This document shows, one piece after another, positions 37,533 to 45,059 of a stretch of 64,000 bases of DNA; within the stretch, counting starts at the first letter, position 1, and each line of letters opens with the position of its first letter. Under the pieces are notes generated by a model that worked only from the letters and a program-made list of their open reading frames with translations, was not told the DNA's origin and searched no databases. The DNA is from Longimicrobiales bacterium (GTDB taxonomy: Bacteria; Gemmatimonadota; Gemmatimonadetes; Longimicrobiales; Gaopeijiaceae): positions 1 to 64,000 of the forward strand of contig JANQDZ010000025.1 of NCBI GenBank assembly GCA_028278645.1, read 5' to 3'. The position numbers and the translations under genes were made by a program.

Positions 37533-37967
37533 GTGTCAGAGAATCCAATTTCCGGGTATGACGAGAGCCGGAGGCGTCTGAGGTTCGAAGACTTCGAGCT
37601 CGTTCGTTTCCCCAATGGCAGGAGCAAAGTCCGCGTTCGGATGGACTGGACGCAGGGGAGGAGTTTCTCGGGAGAGTCCGAGGGTAATCAAACCCTGGAA
37701 GGGGAGGTCAGGGCCGCGGCGGAAGCGGCCCTGGAAGCGGCGGCCGGAGCCACGGGCGGCCGTCTGGACCTGGCCCTGAGGGGAACCAAGGCCTTGAGGG
37801 TTTTTGACGCCTGGGTCGTGGTGGTGATGGTCCGGGCCTGGACAGGGGAGGATCCCATGCAGCTCCTTGGAGCCTATCCCTGCCCCGACGACGACACGGC
37901 CCGGGGCGCCGTGCTGGCCGTCCTGGACGCCACCAACCGGGTCATGGCCCGGTTCCTGAGAGATTAG
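37533..37967 (+). CDS. Conserved small protein of unknown function
   Basis: 144 residues from GTG 37533, five bases after GGAGG. An N-terminal beta-rich part (RFEDFELVRFPNGRSKVRVR) is followed by a helix (EGEVRAAAEAALEAAAGA), the hydrophobic strand AWVVVVMVRAW and a final helix AVLAVLDATNRVMARFL. The order resembles small alpha/beta domains fused to or regulating metabolic enzymes, such as the LeuA regulatory domain, but I cannot assign a family. It diverges from the Gfo/Idh gene and ends 13 bp from the converging threonine aldolase gene. Confidence 0.7.
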   Translation: MSENPISGYDESRRRLRFEDFELVRFPNGRSKVRVRMDWTQGRSFSGESEGNQTLEGEVRAAAEAALEAAAGATGGRLDLALRGTKALRVFDAWVVVVMVRAWTGEDPMQLLGAYPCPDDDTARGAVLAVLDATNRVMARFLRD

Positions 37968-37980
37968 GAACCCCCCGGGC

Positions 37981-39021
37981 TCAAGACGGCCCTTCCACAG
38001 CCCTCCGCAAGGCAGCCACGGCTCGTTCTACTCCCTCGTCGTCCGCGTCCAAGTGGGTCACGGCCCGGATTCTGCGAGGACCGAACCTCACCATCATCAC
38101 CCCGTCCCCGAGCATGGATGCCAGGACCTCATCGACGGAGACGTCGGAATCCTTCAGGTCCAGCATGACGATATTGGTCTCGGGAGGGACGACCGACACC
38201 CCTGGGACCTCTGCAGCCGCTTCAGCCAACGCCCGGGCTTTGGCATGGTCCTCGGTCAGGCGCTCCATGTGATGGTCCAGAGCATGGATACCCGCCGCCG
38301 CCAGGAATCCCGACTGGCGCATCCCGCCACCCAGCCGTCGTCGCACCCGCCAGGCCTTCTCCATGAGGTCCCCCGGCCCCGCCAGGAGCGACCCCACCGG
38401 GGCTCCCAGGCCTTTGGACAAACACACCATGACGGTGTCCGCCATGGACCCGTAGTCCTCCGGTGACAGTCCGGTTTCAACGCAGGCGTGCCAGAGGCGC
38501 GCCCCGTCCAGGTGGACGGGAAGGCCGGCCTCTCTTGCTAAGTCCCTGATTCCCTGCATTGCCACATAAGGGAGAATCTTCCCGCCTGCACCGTTGTGGG
38601 TGTTCTCGAGAACGATAAGGCTGGTGGGATGGATGTAGGGGGAATCAGGTCGTATGGCCTCCCTGACCAGGTCCGGCGTCAGGAGGCCATCGTCCGTGCT
38701 CACCGGACGGAGTTGGAGTCCGCTCAGGGCGGAACCGGCTCCTTCTTCGTAGTTAAAAATGTGGGCCCCGGCATCCAGGACTACCTCTGTTCCGGGCCGG
38801 CCGTGGACGGCGAGCGCGGTCTGGTTGGCCTGGACACCGCTGGGAAAAAAAAGCGCCGACTCCTTTCCAAGAAGAGAAGCCACCTTCTCCTCGAGGGACC
38901 TTGTCGTGGGATCATGGTCCAGGACATCGTCCCCGACCTCGGCCTCGAACATGGCCTTCCGCATCTCTGGGGTCGGACGAGTTACGGTGTCGCTCCGAAG
39001 ATCAACCAGTGGCGCCACCAT
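37981..39021 (-). CDS. ltaE: Low-specificity L-threonine aldolase
   Basis: 346 residues from ATG 39021 with AAGAGGGAA upstream. PLP-dependent fold type I: DLRSDTVTRPTPEMRKAM, ALFFPSGVQANQTAL, LENTHNGAGG, VHLDGARLWHACVETG and the PLP lysine in VCLSKGLGAPVGS. It splits threonine or allo-threonine to glycine and acetaldehyde. It sits 25 bp after the CcmD-like gene and is probably read through from the cytochrome maturation operon. Confidence 0.93.
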   Translation of the reverse strand: MVAPLVDLRSDTVTRPTPEMRKAMFEAEVGDDVLDHDPTTRSLEEKVASLLGKESALFFPSGVQANQTALAVHGRPGTEVVLDAGAHIFNYEEGAGSALSGLQLRPVSTDDGLLTPDLVREAIRPDSPYIHPTSLIVLENTHNGAGGKILPYVAMQGIRDLAREAGLPVHLDGARLWHACVETGLSPEDYGSMADTVMVCLSKGLGAPVGSLLAGPGDLMEKAWRVRRRLGGGMRQSGFLAAAGIHALDHHMERLTEDHAKARALAEAAAEVPGVSVVPPETNIVMLDLKDSDVSVDEVLASMLGDGVMMVRFGPRRIRAVTHLDADDEGVERAVAALRRAVEGPS

Positions 39022-39046
39022 GGTTCCCTCTTTTTGTGACACCCTT

Positions 39047-39277
39047 CTAATCCCCGAGCGCTCTCTCCACCTTCCCAAGCCGCCGGGCGATGGATACCGC
39101 CCAGCCCAGAATCAGCAACCAGGCAATGAAGTAGGCGATGAACATGTGGGTGTGACCCCGCAGGTTCTGCCCCGCTATGGCGGCGGGATCGGGCAGCCCT
39201 TCTTGGGCCATCACACCCTCTGGAAGGAGGGCTACGAAGAGGGTGACCACGACGATTGACAGAAAGAGTTTTTTCAT
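39047..39277 (-). CDS. ccmD: CcmD-like small membrane protein
   Basis: 76 residues from ATG 39277, which overlaps the ccmC stop (ATGA). It has an N-terminal signal-like helix (MKKLFLSIVVVTLFVALL), a short periplasmic stretch, then a helix MFIAYFIAWLLILGWAVSI and a basic C-terminal tail IARRLGKVERAL, the layout of CcmD-family proteins that hold heme-loaded CcmE to CcmABC. The position right after ccmC supports this; the sequence itself is short and variable. Confidence 0.75.
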   Translation of the reverse strand: MKKLFLSIVVVTLFVALLPEGVMAQEGLPDPAAIAGQNLRGHTHMFIAYFIAWLLILGWAVSIARRLGKVERALGD

Positions 39278-39990
39278 GACGCGACTCCGTTCGCTACCGG
39301 ACCTCCGGGGCGTCCTGCCTCCCGGAGAACCAGGGCATGCCTCATGCGCTCCAGGCCGTATCGAAGGAGAAAGAAGCAGAAGAACAGGCAAGTGAAGGCC
39401 GCCACTCCGGTGAACAAAGTGATGAGCATATCCGGGGGCGCCGTGGGACCGTCGGGGTTCATTACCACAGGCTCGGGGTGAAGTGACCGGAACCACTTTA
39501 CGCTGATATGAATCAGGGGAATGTCCAGAGCCCCCACGATCCCCAAGACGGCGGCGAACCGTTTTCCCTTTTGGGGGTTCTCGGTGGATTTCCTTACGAG
39601 GAAATACCCCAGGTAGATGAACCAAAGCAGCAGGGTGAGCGTGAGTCTCAGCTCCCATTCCCACCAAACGCCCCATGCCACCTTGCCCCAGAGTGGACCG
39701 GTGAGGAGCACGATGGTGGTGAAGAGCATTCCCCCCTCGGCAGCGGAGAGCGCGGCCTGGTCAAGGCGATCATCTTTGAGCCACAGATACCCTGCGCCGC
39801 AAAGAGCCACGATTCCAAATGCCATGAAGGCGACCCAGGCCGCCGGGACGTGGATGTAGAAGATCCGCTGAACCACGCCCATACTGCGTTCCGTCGCCAC
39901 CCAATAGAAGACTTGCCAATGAAGGACCAAAACCAGCAGGACGCCTAGGAACCCTAGAACCACGCCCAACGAACGCAGCCTGTTGCTCAT
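39274..39990 (-). CDS. ccmC: Heme exporter/attachment protein CcmC
   Basis: 238 residues from ATG 39990, overlapping the ccmB stop (TGATG). Six transmembrane helices; the periplasmic tryptophan-rich heme-handling motif reads WGVWWEWELRLT, and the flanking histidines are in IFYIHVPAAWVAF and IPLIHISVKWFR. CcmC places heme on CcmE. The motif has WEWE where proteobacterial proteins have WVWD. Confidence 0.94.
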   Translation of the reverse strand: MSNRLRSLGVVLGFLGVLLVLVLHWQVFYWVATERSMGVVQRIFYIHVPAAWVAFMAFGIVALCGAGYLWLKDDRLDQAALSAAEGGMLFTTIVLLTGPLWGKVAWGVWWEWELRLTLTLLLWFIYLGYFLVRKSTENPQKGKRFAAVLGIVGALDIPLIHISVKWFRSLHPEPVVMNPDGPTAPPDMLITLFTGVAAFTCLFFCFFLLRYGLERMRHALVLREAGRPGGPVANGVAS

Positions 39991-40667
39991 CACTCCTCCA
40001 CTACGAACCGGAAAAGTCCCGCTCCCGACGCAAGAGCCACCAGGGCGAAAGCAGCCAACATACGGATATTTCCATCAACCTCCGACACCGGGAGACCCTG
40101 GAGGAGGGAACTCGTAGCCGTTGCCCCATAGATCACAACCGGAATCAGAAGAGGAAAGACCAAAATGGGTAACAGGGTCTCCCCCATGGTGGTCCGAGCC
40201 GACATGGCGCTGAAGAGGGTCCCGACAGCCACGAAGCCCAGAACGCCCAGCAGAACCACCGCCGCCAGCGCCAGGGGATGGTCCCCAAACCCAAGATCGA
40301 AAAACAGGGCGAACACCACAAAAACCAGGGCCGTGACGACGGTCAGGAGGATGAAGTTCGCGATCACCTTCCCTAGGAAAAGGGCGTCCCGAGGGATGGG
40401 GCTCAACAGCACGCATTGGAAAGCCCCGTCGTCCTCTTCCAGATGGAAGGTTCTTCCCAGGCCCAACATTCCGCCGAAGATGACCGTCATCCAGATCAAA
40501 CCCGACGCGATGTCCTGGGGTTGGACCACCGAGGGATCGATGGCAAAGCTGAACAGGATCCCCACCAGGACGGTGAAGGCCCCCATTGCCGCGACACGCT
40601 CCCGGGTCCTGAGCTCTACGACCAGGTCCTTCCAAACCAGGGCCCCGACTTGGCGCAGGTAATCCAT
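39990..40667 (-). CDS. ccmB: Heme exporter protein CcmB
   Basis: 225 residues, six transmembrane helices, start MDYLRQVGALVWKDLVVELR. Family hallmarks are FGGMLGLGRTFHLEEDDGAF and LLSPIPRDALFLGKVIANF. CcmB is the membrane partner of the CcmA ATPase; together they release holo-CcmE from CcmC. Its start codon overlaps the ccmA stop (TGATG). Confidence 0.93.
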   Translation of the reverse strand: MDYLRQVGALVWKDLVVELRTRERVAAMGAFTVLVGILFSFAIDPSVVQPQDIASGLIWMTVIFGGMLGLGRTFHLEEDDGAFQCVLLSPIPRDALFLGKVIANFILLTVVTALVFVVFALFFDLGFGDHPLALAAVVLLGVLGFVAVGTLFSAMSARTTMGETLLPILVFPLLIPVVIYGATATSSLLQGLPVSEVDGNIRMLAAFALVALASGAGLFRFVVEE

Positions 40668-41383
40668 CAGCCTGCCTCCTCGACCCGTTGCCGGTAGGTC
40701 CGCTCGAAGTTCTCGACTTCAACCTCGGCCCTGTCCTGAAGGAGGACGAACCGGCCCCGGACCTGGACGGCCACCCGGTCGGCGAGCTCCAACCCCTGGG
40801 AGATGTTGTGGGTCACCAGCACTACGGTTCGGCGGCCGTCCTTCAGCGTGGTCAGGACCTCCCGGAGTACCGAAGCCGCGTGGGCATCCAAACCCGTGTA
40901 GGGTTCGTCCAACAGGACGAACTCCGGATCATGGAGAAGGGATCTGGCCAGAGCCAGGCGTTGCCTCATGCCTCTCGAGAGCGTCCTTGCGGGGCTTCCT
41001 GCTCGTGAGGCCAGTCCCACCTGTTCCAGCCGGTCCGGTACCCGTGTGGAGAGGTCCTTCAGACCGAACAGGCGCCCGAAAAACCGGAGATTCTCGTCCA
41101 GTGTCAGGTGCCCGTAGATGAACGACTGGTGGGAGAGAAAACCCACTCTCCGGTACCATTCCGGGTCCCCGGATTTCTGCTCCAACCCCCGTAGGGACAC
41201 AACGCCCTCCGTGGGTTGAAGTCCACCCGAGAGAATCCTCAGGAGGGTGGTTTTCCCAGCGCCGTTCGGGCCGAACACCGTAAGGAGCTCCCCCTCGCCG
41301 AGGGAGAACCCTACTCCGTCAACCGCCCTGAGCGGCCCGAAGTCTCTAGTGAGACCCGACGCCCGTAGGACGGGATTATTCAC
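40667..41383 (-). CDS. ccmA: Heme exporter ATP-binding protein CcmA
   Basis: 238 residues from GTG 41383, which overlaps the stop of the zinc-ribbon gene (GTGA); a TTG at 41401 is an alternative. ABC ATPase: Walker A VFGPNGAGKTTLLRIL, Q-loop SHQSFIYGHL, signature TLSRGMRQRLALARSLL, Walker B FVLLDEPYTGLDAH and switch His in VLVTHNISQG. The signature has LSRGM in place of LSSGQ, as usual for CcmA. Confidence 0.94.
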   Translation of the reverse strand: MNNPVLRASGLTRDFGPLRAVDGVGFSLGEGELLTVFGPNGAGKTTLLRILSGGLQPTEGVVSLRGLEQKSGDPEWYRRVGFLSHQSFIYGHLTLDENLRFFGRLFGLKDLSTRVPDRLEQVGLASRAGSPARTLSRGMRQRLALARSLLHDPEFVLLDEPYTGLDAHAASVLREVLTTLKDGRRTVVLVTHNISQGLELADRVAVQVRGRFVLLQDRAEVEVENFERTYRQRVEEAG

Positions 41384-41811
41384 GAGAGTGCGGCCCCGCA
41401 ATCACCGCAGAATCGGCTTCCGGAGGGGTTCGGGTGACCGCACTGGGAACAAAAAGCTCCCCCGGTCAGGCGTGACCTGACCTTGGCGATCTCGTCCTCC
41501 AGATCGGCGTCGGTAGGACCTTCAAACCGGGGTTCAGTTCCAGAACTTTCGGCTTCTTCCGCCCGGATGGCTGCCAGGGCCTCCGCCGAGATCTCCTTTC
41601 GGAGGGTTTCGTAATCCTCCTCCCCCAGCTTCCCCATGGCATACTCGTACTCGGCGTCCCTGAGCTGGAGGAGGGAGACCCTTTTTCGGAATTGGGCATC
41701 CGTTGGATCGTCCTTCGCGCTCCAGAGAGGGGCCTCCTCACCCGAAATAACCGGCTGGAGGATCAGAAATACCGTGATCCCGACCAGGAGGAGGGCTCCG
41801 GCTATGACCAT
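41380..41811 (-). CDS. CcmI/CcmH-like membrane protein with C-terminal zinc ribbon
   Basis: 143 residues: an N-terminal transmembrane helix (GALLLVGITVFLILQPVI), a helical segment LLQLRDAEYEYAMGKLGEED that resembles the N-terminus of CcmI (heme lyase assembly factor, where a membrane helix is followed by the GKLS..DY motif), and a zinc ribbon with Cys121, Cys124, Cys135 and Cys138 (CSQCGHP ... FCGDCG). It lies between ccmF and ccmA, where other System I clusters carry ccmH/ccmI genes. A role in handing apocytochrome c to CcmF is inference. Confidence 0.6.
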   Translation of the reverse strand: MVIAGALLLVGITVFLILQPVISGEEAPLWSAKDDPTDAQFRKRVSLLQLRDAEYEYAMGKLGEEDYETLRKEISAEALAAIRAEEAESSGTEPRFEGPTDADLEDEIAKVRSRLTGGAFCSQCGHPNPSGSRFCGDCGAALS

Positions 41812-41860
41812 GGTTCACCTCAGTGGAATGGATCAGACCTGCCAGCCATTTGACCGGTCG

Positions 41861-43915
41861 TCAGGCCGAAACCGCCCCGACGGCGGCGGGCTTTTCAGAA
41901 TCACCGGCCGACTGGGATGTTGGACGTTTTCTGACTTCCGCCGCCGGCCAAAGGCCGATGAGGGCTCCGATGGTAAGGATCACTCCTCCGTACCAGATCC
42001 ATCCCACGAGAGGATTCACCTGGACTTCCACGATTATACGCTGGGCCCCAGGATCGTTGGCAACAATTCCCTCGAAGTCTTCAGCCTCAGCCAGGATTAC
42101 ATAGAGATCCTCCAGAAGGGTCGATCGGACCCCCACCTCCTTCGTACTCATCTGACGGCTCGGATACCACCGGAACTCTGTGCTCAGAGAGCCTACCGGC
42201 TCACCGTTCCGGTCCACTGACATCAGGGCTACCCAGCGGTCAAAGTTAGCTTCCCTCGCCGAAGAGATGCCTTGATAGGTGAGGGTGTAGTCATGGCCGA
42301 AGGGAGAAGCCACCGAAACGGTATCCCCCGGCTCCAGGGTATCTGTCAGCTTCACTTCGAAAGCCCGCCCCGCAAAAGCCGTAAAGATCAAAACAACCCC
42401 CACGTGGACGATATACCCTCCCCAACGCCGCCGATTCCTGCTTATAAGGTGCAGGAAGGCCGGAAGGACTCCTTCCCCCTCGATCCGGGCTCGTGCCCGA
42501 GTCCCCTTCCAGAACTCGACGAGAATGATGGTGAGGACGAAGGAGGATAGGCCGAAGGTGATCAAGGCATACCCGTCCCGGGCACCCACGCCGAAGAGAA
42601 ACGCTGCTACCGCAAGACCGACGAGTACCGGGATAGCAAAGTTCCGCTTCAGGTTCCGCCTGGTCGCCCTCCTCCAGGCGATCACGGGACCGATTCCCGT
42701 GAGTGCCAGGAGGACCAGGCCGATGGGGATGTTCACCCGGTTAAAGAAGGGTGGCCCGACAGCGATTTGGGTCCCGGTGAAGCCTTCGCTGATCAGTGGA
42801 AATATGGTCCCCCACAGCACTGCAAAAGCCGCCCCCAGGAGGATCAGGTTATTGAGTAGGAAGGCCGCTTCACGGGAAAGGAACGACTGAATCTGGTTTT
42901 CCGCTTTCAGGACGGGGAGCCGGTACACGATGAGGACCACAGACGCGACGAAGATGCTCCCCATGAAAGCCAGGAAGATCATGGCAATCCGGGTGTTCTC
43001 GGCGAACGTGTGAACCGATTCGATCAACCCGGACCGGGTGAGGAACGTGGCGAAGATCGTGAGAAGGAAGGTGAGGAGAACCAGAGACATGTTCCAGATC
43101 TTCAACATGCCGCGGTTTTCCTGAATCATGATCGAGTGGAGAAATGCCGTCGCCGTAAGCCATGGTAACAGGGAAGCATTTTCCACCGGGTCCCAAAACC
43201 AGTACCCGCCCCACCCCAGCTCCTCATATGCCCACCTCATCCCGAAGATGATCCCGTTGGAAAGGAAGAACCACGAAAGAAGGGTCCATCTCCTGGTCAA
43301 TACGATCCAGCGGGAATCAGTTCTGCCTGAGAGCAGGGCCGACATCGCAAAAGCAAACGGGATAGAGAAGGCGGTAAAGCCCAGATAAAGAACCGGTGGG
43401 TGGATCGTCATCCAATAGTTCTGCAACTGTGGGTTGAGCCCCGCCCCGTCCGGCGGTACAAAACCCAATTGTTCAAATGGGTTCACGTCCGCGAACAACA
43501 GAACCACGATGAAGAAGCCGAGTATCCCCTGGAGGATCCCCACCACATAAGGCATGAACTCCCGGTTCCGACGCCGGTTCAGGAAGACGCAGACCGAGGA
43601 AAAAAGGGCCAGCAAGACCGCCCAGAACACCAAGGAACCCCGCTGGCCCGCCCACAGCCCTGAGATCTTGAAAAAGACATCGAGCTGACGGTTGGAGTAG
43701 TTAGCCACATACCAGTATTGGAACTGGTCGGTCAGGAAGGCGTTGATGATCCCCAGCGAGGCCACCACGAGGAGGGCGAACACAATGTGGACGCTCCTCT
43801 CGGCGCTTAGAACGAGGTCGCCTCGTCCCTGGCGTCCACCCACGAACCCCATGGTCATCCCCCAGAAGGAGACCGGCAGGGCGATCCAGAGGGCGAACTC
43901 GCCCAGAGCAGTCAC
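41861..43915 (-). CDS. ccmF: Cytochrome c heme lyase subunit CcmF
   Basis: 684 residues with about 14 transmembrane helices. The tryptophan-rich WWD-type motif is GWGGYWFWDPVENASLLPWL near residue 240; histidines for heme are in MTIHPPVLYLGF, ATAFLHSIM and GGYIVHVGVV. A periplasmic domain near the C-terminus is followed by a last helix. CcmF transfers heme from CcmE to apocytochrome c. It overlaps ccmE by ATGA. Confidence 0.96.
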   Translation of the reverse strand: MTALGEFALWIALPVSFWGMTMGFVGGRQGRGDLVLSAERSVHIVFALLVVASLGIINAFLTDQFQYWYVANYSNRQLDVFFKISGLWAGQRGSLVFWAVLLALFSSVCVFLNRRRNREFMPYVVGILQGILGFFIVVLLFADVNPFEQLGFVPPDGAGLNPQLQNYWMTIHPPVLYLGFTAFSIPFAFAMSALLSGRTDSRWIVLTRRWTLLSWFFLSNGIIFGMRWAYEELGWGGYWFWDPVENASLLPWLTATAFLHSIMIQENRGMLKIWNMSLVLLTFLLTIFATFLTRSGLIESVHTFAENTRIAMIFLAFMGSIFVASVVLIVYRLPVLKAENQIQSFLSREAAFLLNNLILLGAAFAVLWGTIFPLISEGFTGTQIAVGPPFFNRVNIPIGLVLLALTGIGPVIAWRRATRRNLKRNFAIPVLVGLAVAAFLFGVGARDGYALITFGLSSFVLTIILVEFWKGTRARARIEGEGVLPAFLHLISRNRRRWGGYIVHVGVVLIFTAFAGRAFEVKLTDTLEPGDTVSVASPFGHDYTLTYQGISSAREANFDRWVALMSVDRNGEPVGSLSTEFRWYPSRQMSTKEVGVRSTLLEDLYVILAEAEDFEGIVANDPGAQRIIVEVQVNPLVGWIWYGGVILTIGALIGLWPAAEVRKRPTSQSAGDSEKPAAVGAVSA

Positions 43916-44346
43916 GCAGACACCTCCGACCCCATAAGTTCCTCGGGGGAGGCCTCATACCTGCTCCCGCATTTCGTTAGGAGGGTGTGAGCTCGAAAAA
44001 CGCCGTCCTCACCAAACTGGCCTTCGAGGACGACCTCAATCTCATCCGTGAAGGTATCGGGCAGAACGCCTTCATACGTGGCGGGAAAGGCGACCTCTGC
44101 GTGCTCGAGGTCATGGACTTCGAAACGGTGTTCCAGCTCCCTTTCGCCTCTTGAGTAGGTGCCCGAAACCACCCTGCCGCTGACCTTCACTCCAACCGAA
44201 TGGAAGGCGGGATCTTCGGCCACCTTGGCCACCAGTTCAGTGGGGGTGAGGTAGTACACCATGCTGTCACTAACCCCAGTCCACACCAAATAGGCTACGA
44301 CCAGCCCAACGCCAACCAGCCCCACATAAAATCTTCCGTTTTTCAT
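43912..44346 (-). CDS. ccmE: Heme chaperone CcmE, cysteine (CxxxY) type
   Basis: 144 residues: an N-terminal membrane anchor (FYVGLVGVGLVVAYLVW) and a beta-barrel OB domain with VKVSGRVVSGTYSRGE and ITVxxxG-type EIEVVLEGQFGEDGVFRA. In most bacteria heme is bound by a histidine in an HxxxY motif; here the place is taken by Cys126 with Tyr130 (TLLTKCGSRYEASP). Cysteine-type CcmE is known from archaea and Desulfovibrio, where it also binds heme covalently. First gene of the maturation operon. Confidence 0.93.
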   Translation of the reverse strand: MKNGRFYVGLVGVGLVVAYLVWTGVSDSMVYYLTPTELVAKVAEDPAFHSVGVKVSGRVVSGTYSRGERELEHRFEVHDLEHAEVAFPATYEGVLPDTFTDEIEVVLEGQFGEDGVFRAHTLLTKCGSRYEASPEELMGSEVSA

Positions 44347-44585
44347 CCGTACCGCCCCTCCGATGGACCCAAGTCGGCCAGGCCAGGCTCTACAATCTTG
44401 GGAGAAATTGAATGGAACAACCTAAAACAGAGCCCCCTGCGTCTCAATCCGATCCCGGTTACGACGCACCCCTGGAAACCCCACGGAAGACGAAAGTTCC
44501 CTCATCGGGGCCCGGAAATACCCTTAGATCGGCCGGGGAGACCTGGGTGTAGTCCTGGTGCCGGGGAACGGCTCTCAGTTCTGGC

Positions 44586-45059
44586 TCAAAAGCCACCTCT
44601 CACACTGGTCCGAGCAACCCGAAGCGCCCAATCGGCGGCTTCCTCACCGGTGGACATTCTCGGCAGTTGCAGATCGCAGGGAGGGTCACCCAACAGGCCC
44701 ACCTCCCTCCCTATCTTCTTGGCCAAAGCGATCTCGGAGAGGGTTCCCCACTCGCCCCCAACGGCCACGACGGCTTCTCCGATCCGGACGACCAGGGCAT
44801 TCCGAGTTTCCCCCAGGCCCGTGGCCAGAGGGATCTCCACCCATGGGTTTGCGGCGCCGGGATCGGTGCCCGGCAACACACCCACCGTGCTGCCGCCAGC
44901 CTCCAGACACCCTCGGGACGCGGCTTCCATCACGCCCCCAAGGCCTCCGGTCACAACAATGGCCCCTGCCCTTCCCAAAGCCGCTCCCAGGGATTCAGCC
45001 AACGCCAACTCCTTTGGGGAGGCGTCCCCTGCACCCACAACCGAGACCCGGGGCTTCAT
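44586..45059 (-). CDS. LOG-like (TIGR00725 type) nucleotide-binding protein
   Basis: 157 residues from ATG 45059, which overlaps the glpK stop (ATGA). The Rossmann-like fold shows VSVVGAGDASPKELALAES, IVVTGGLGGVMEAASRGCLE and AVGGEWGTLSEIALAKKIG; the GGxGTxxE pattern marks the SLOG/LOG superfamily. The short form annotated as TIGR00725 lacks proven activity; cytokinin-type phosphoribohydrolases are longer relatives. It probably binds a nucleotide or molybdenum-cofactor-like ligand. Confidence 0.8.
   Translation of the reverse strand: MKPRVSVVGAGDASPKELALAESLGAALGRAGAIVVTGGLGGVMEAASRGCLEAGGSTVGVLPGTDPGAANPWVEIPLATGLGETRNALVVRIGEAVVAVGGEWGTLSEIALAKKIGREVGLLGDPPCDLQLPRMSTGEEAADWALRVARTSVRGGF

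Noticed and set aside
44412-44552. 46-codon rightward frame with a GGGAG site in the gap between ccmE and the LOG-like gene
   Set aside because: Divergent, Pro-rich, no recognisable domain, and placed in the likely ccm operon promoter region; too weak to call.
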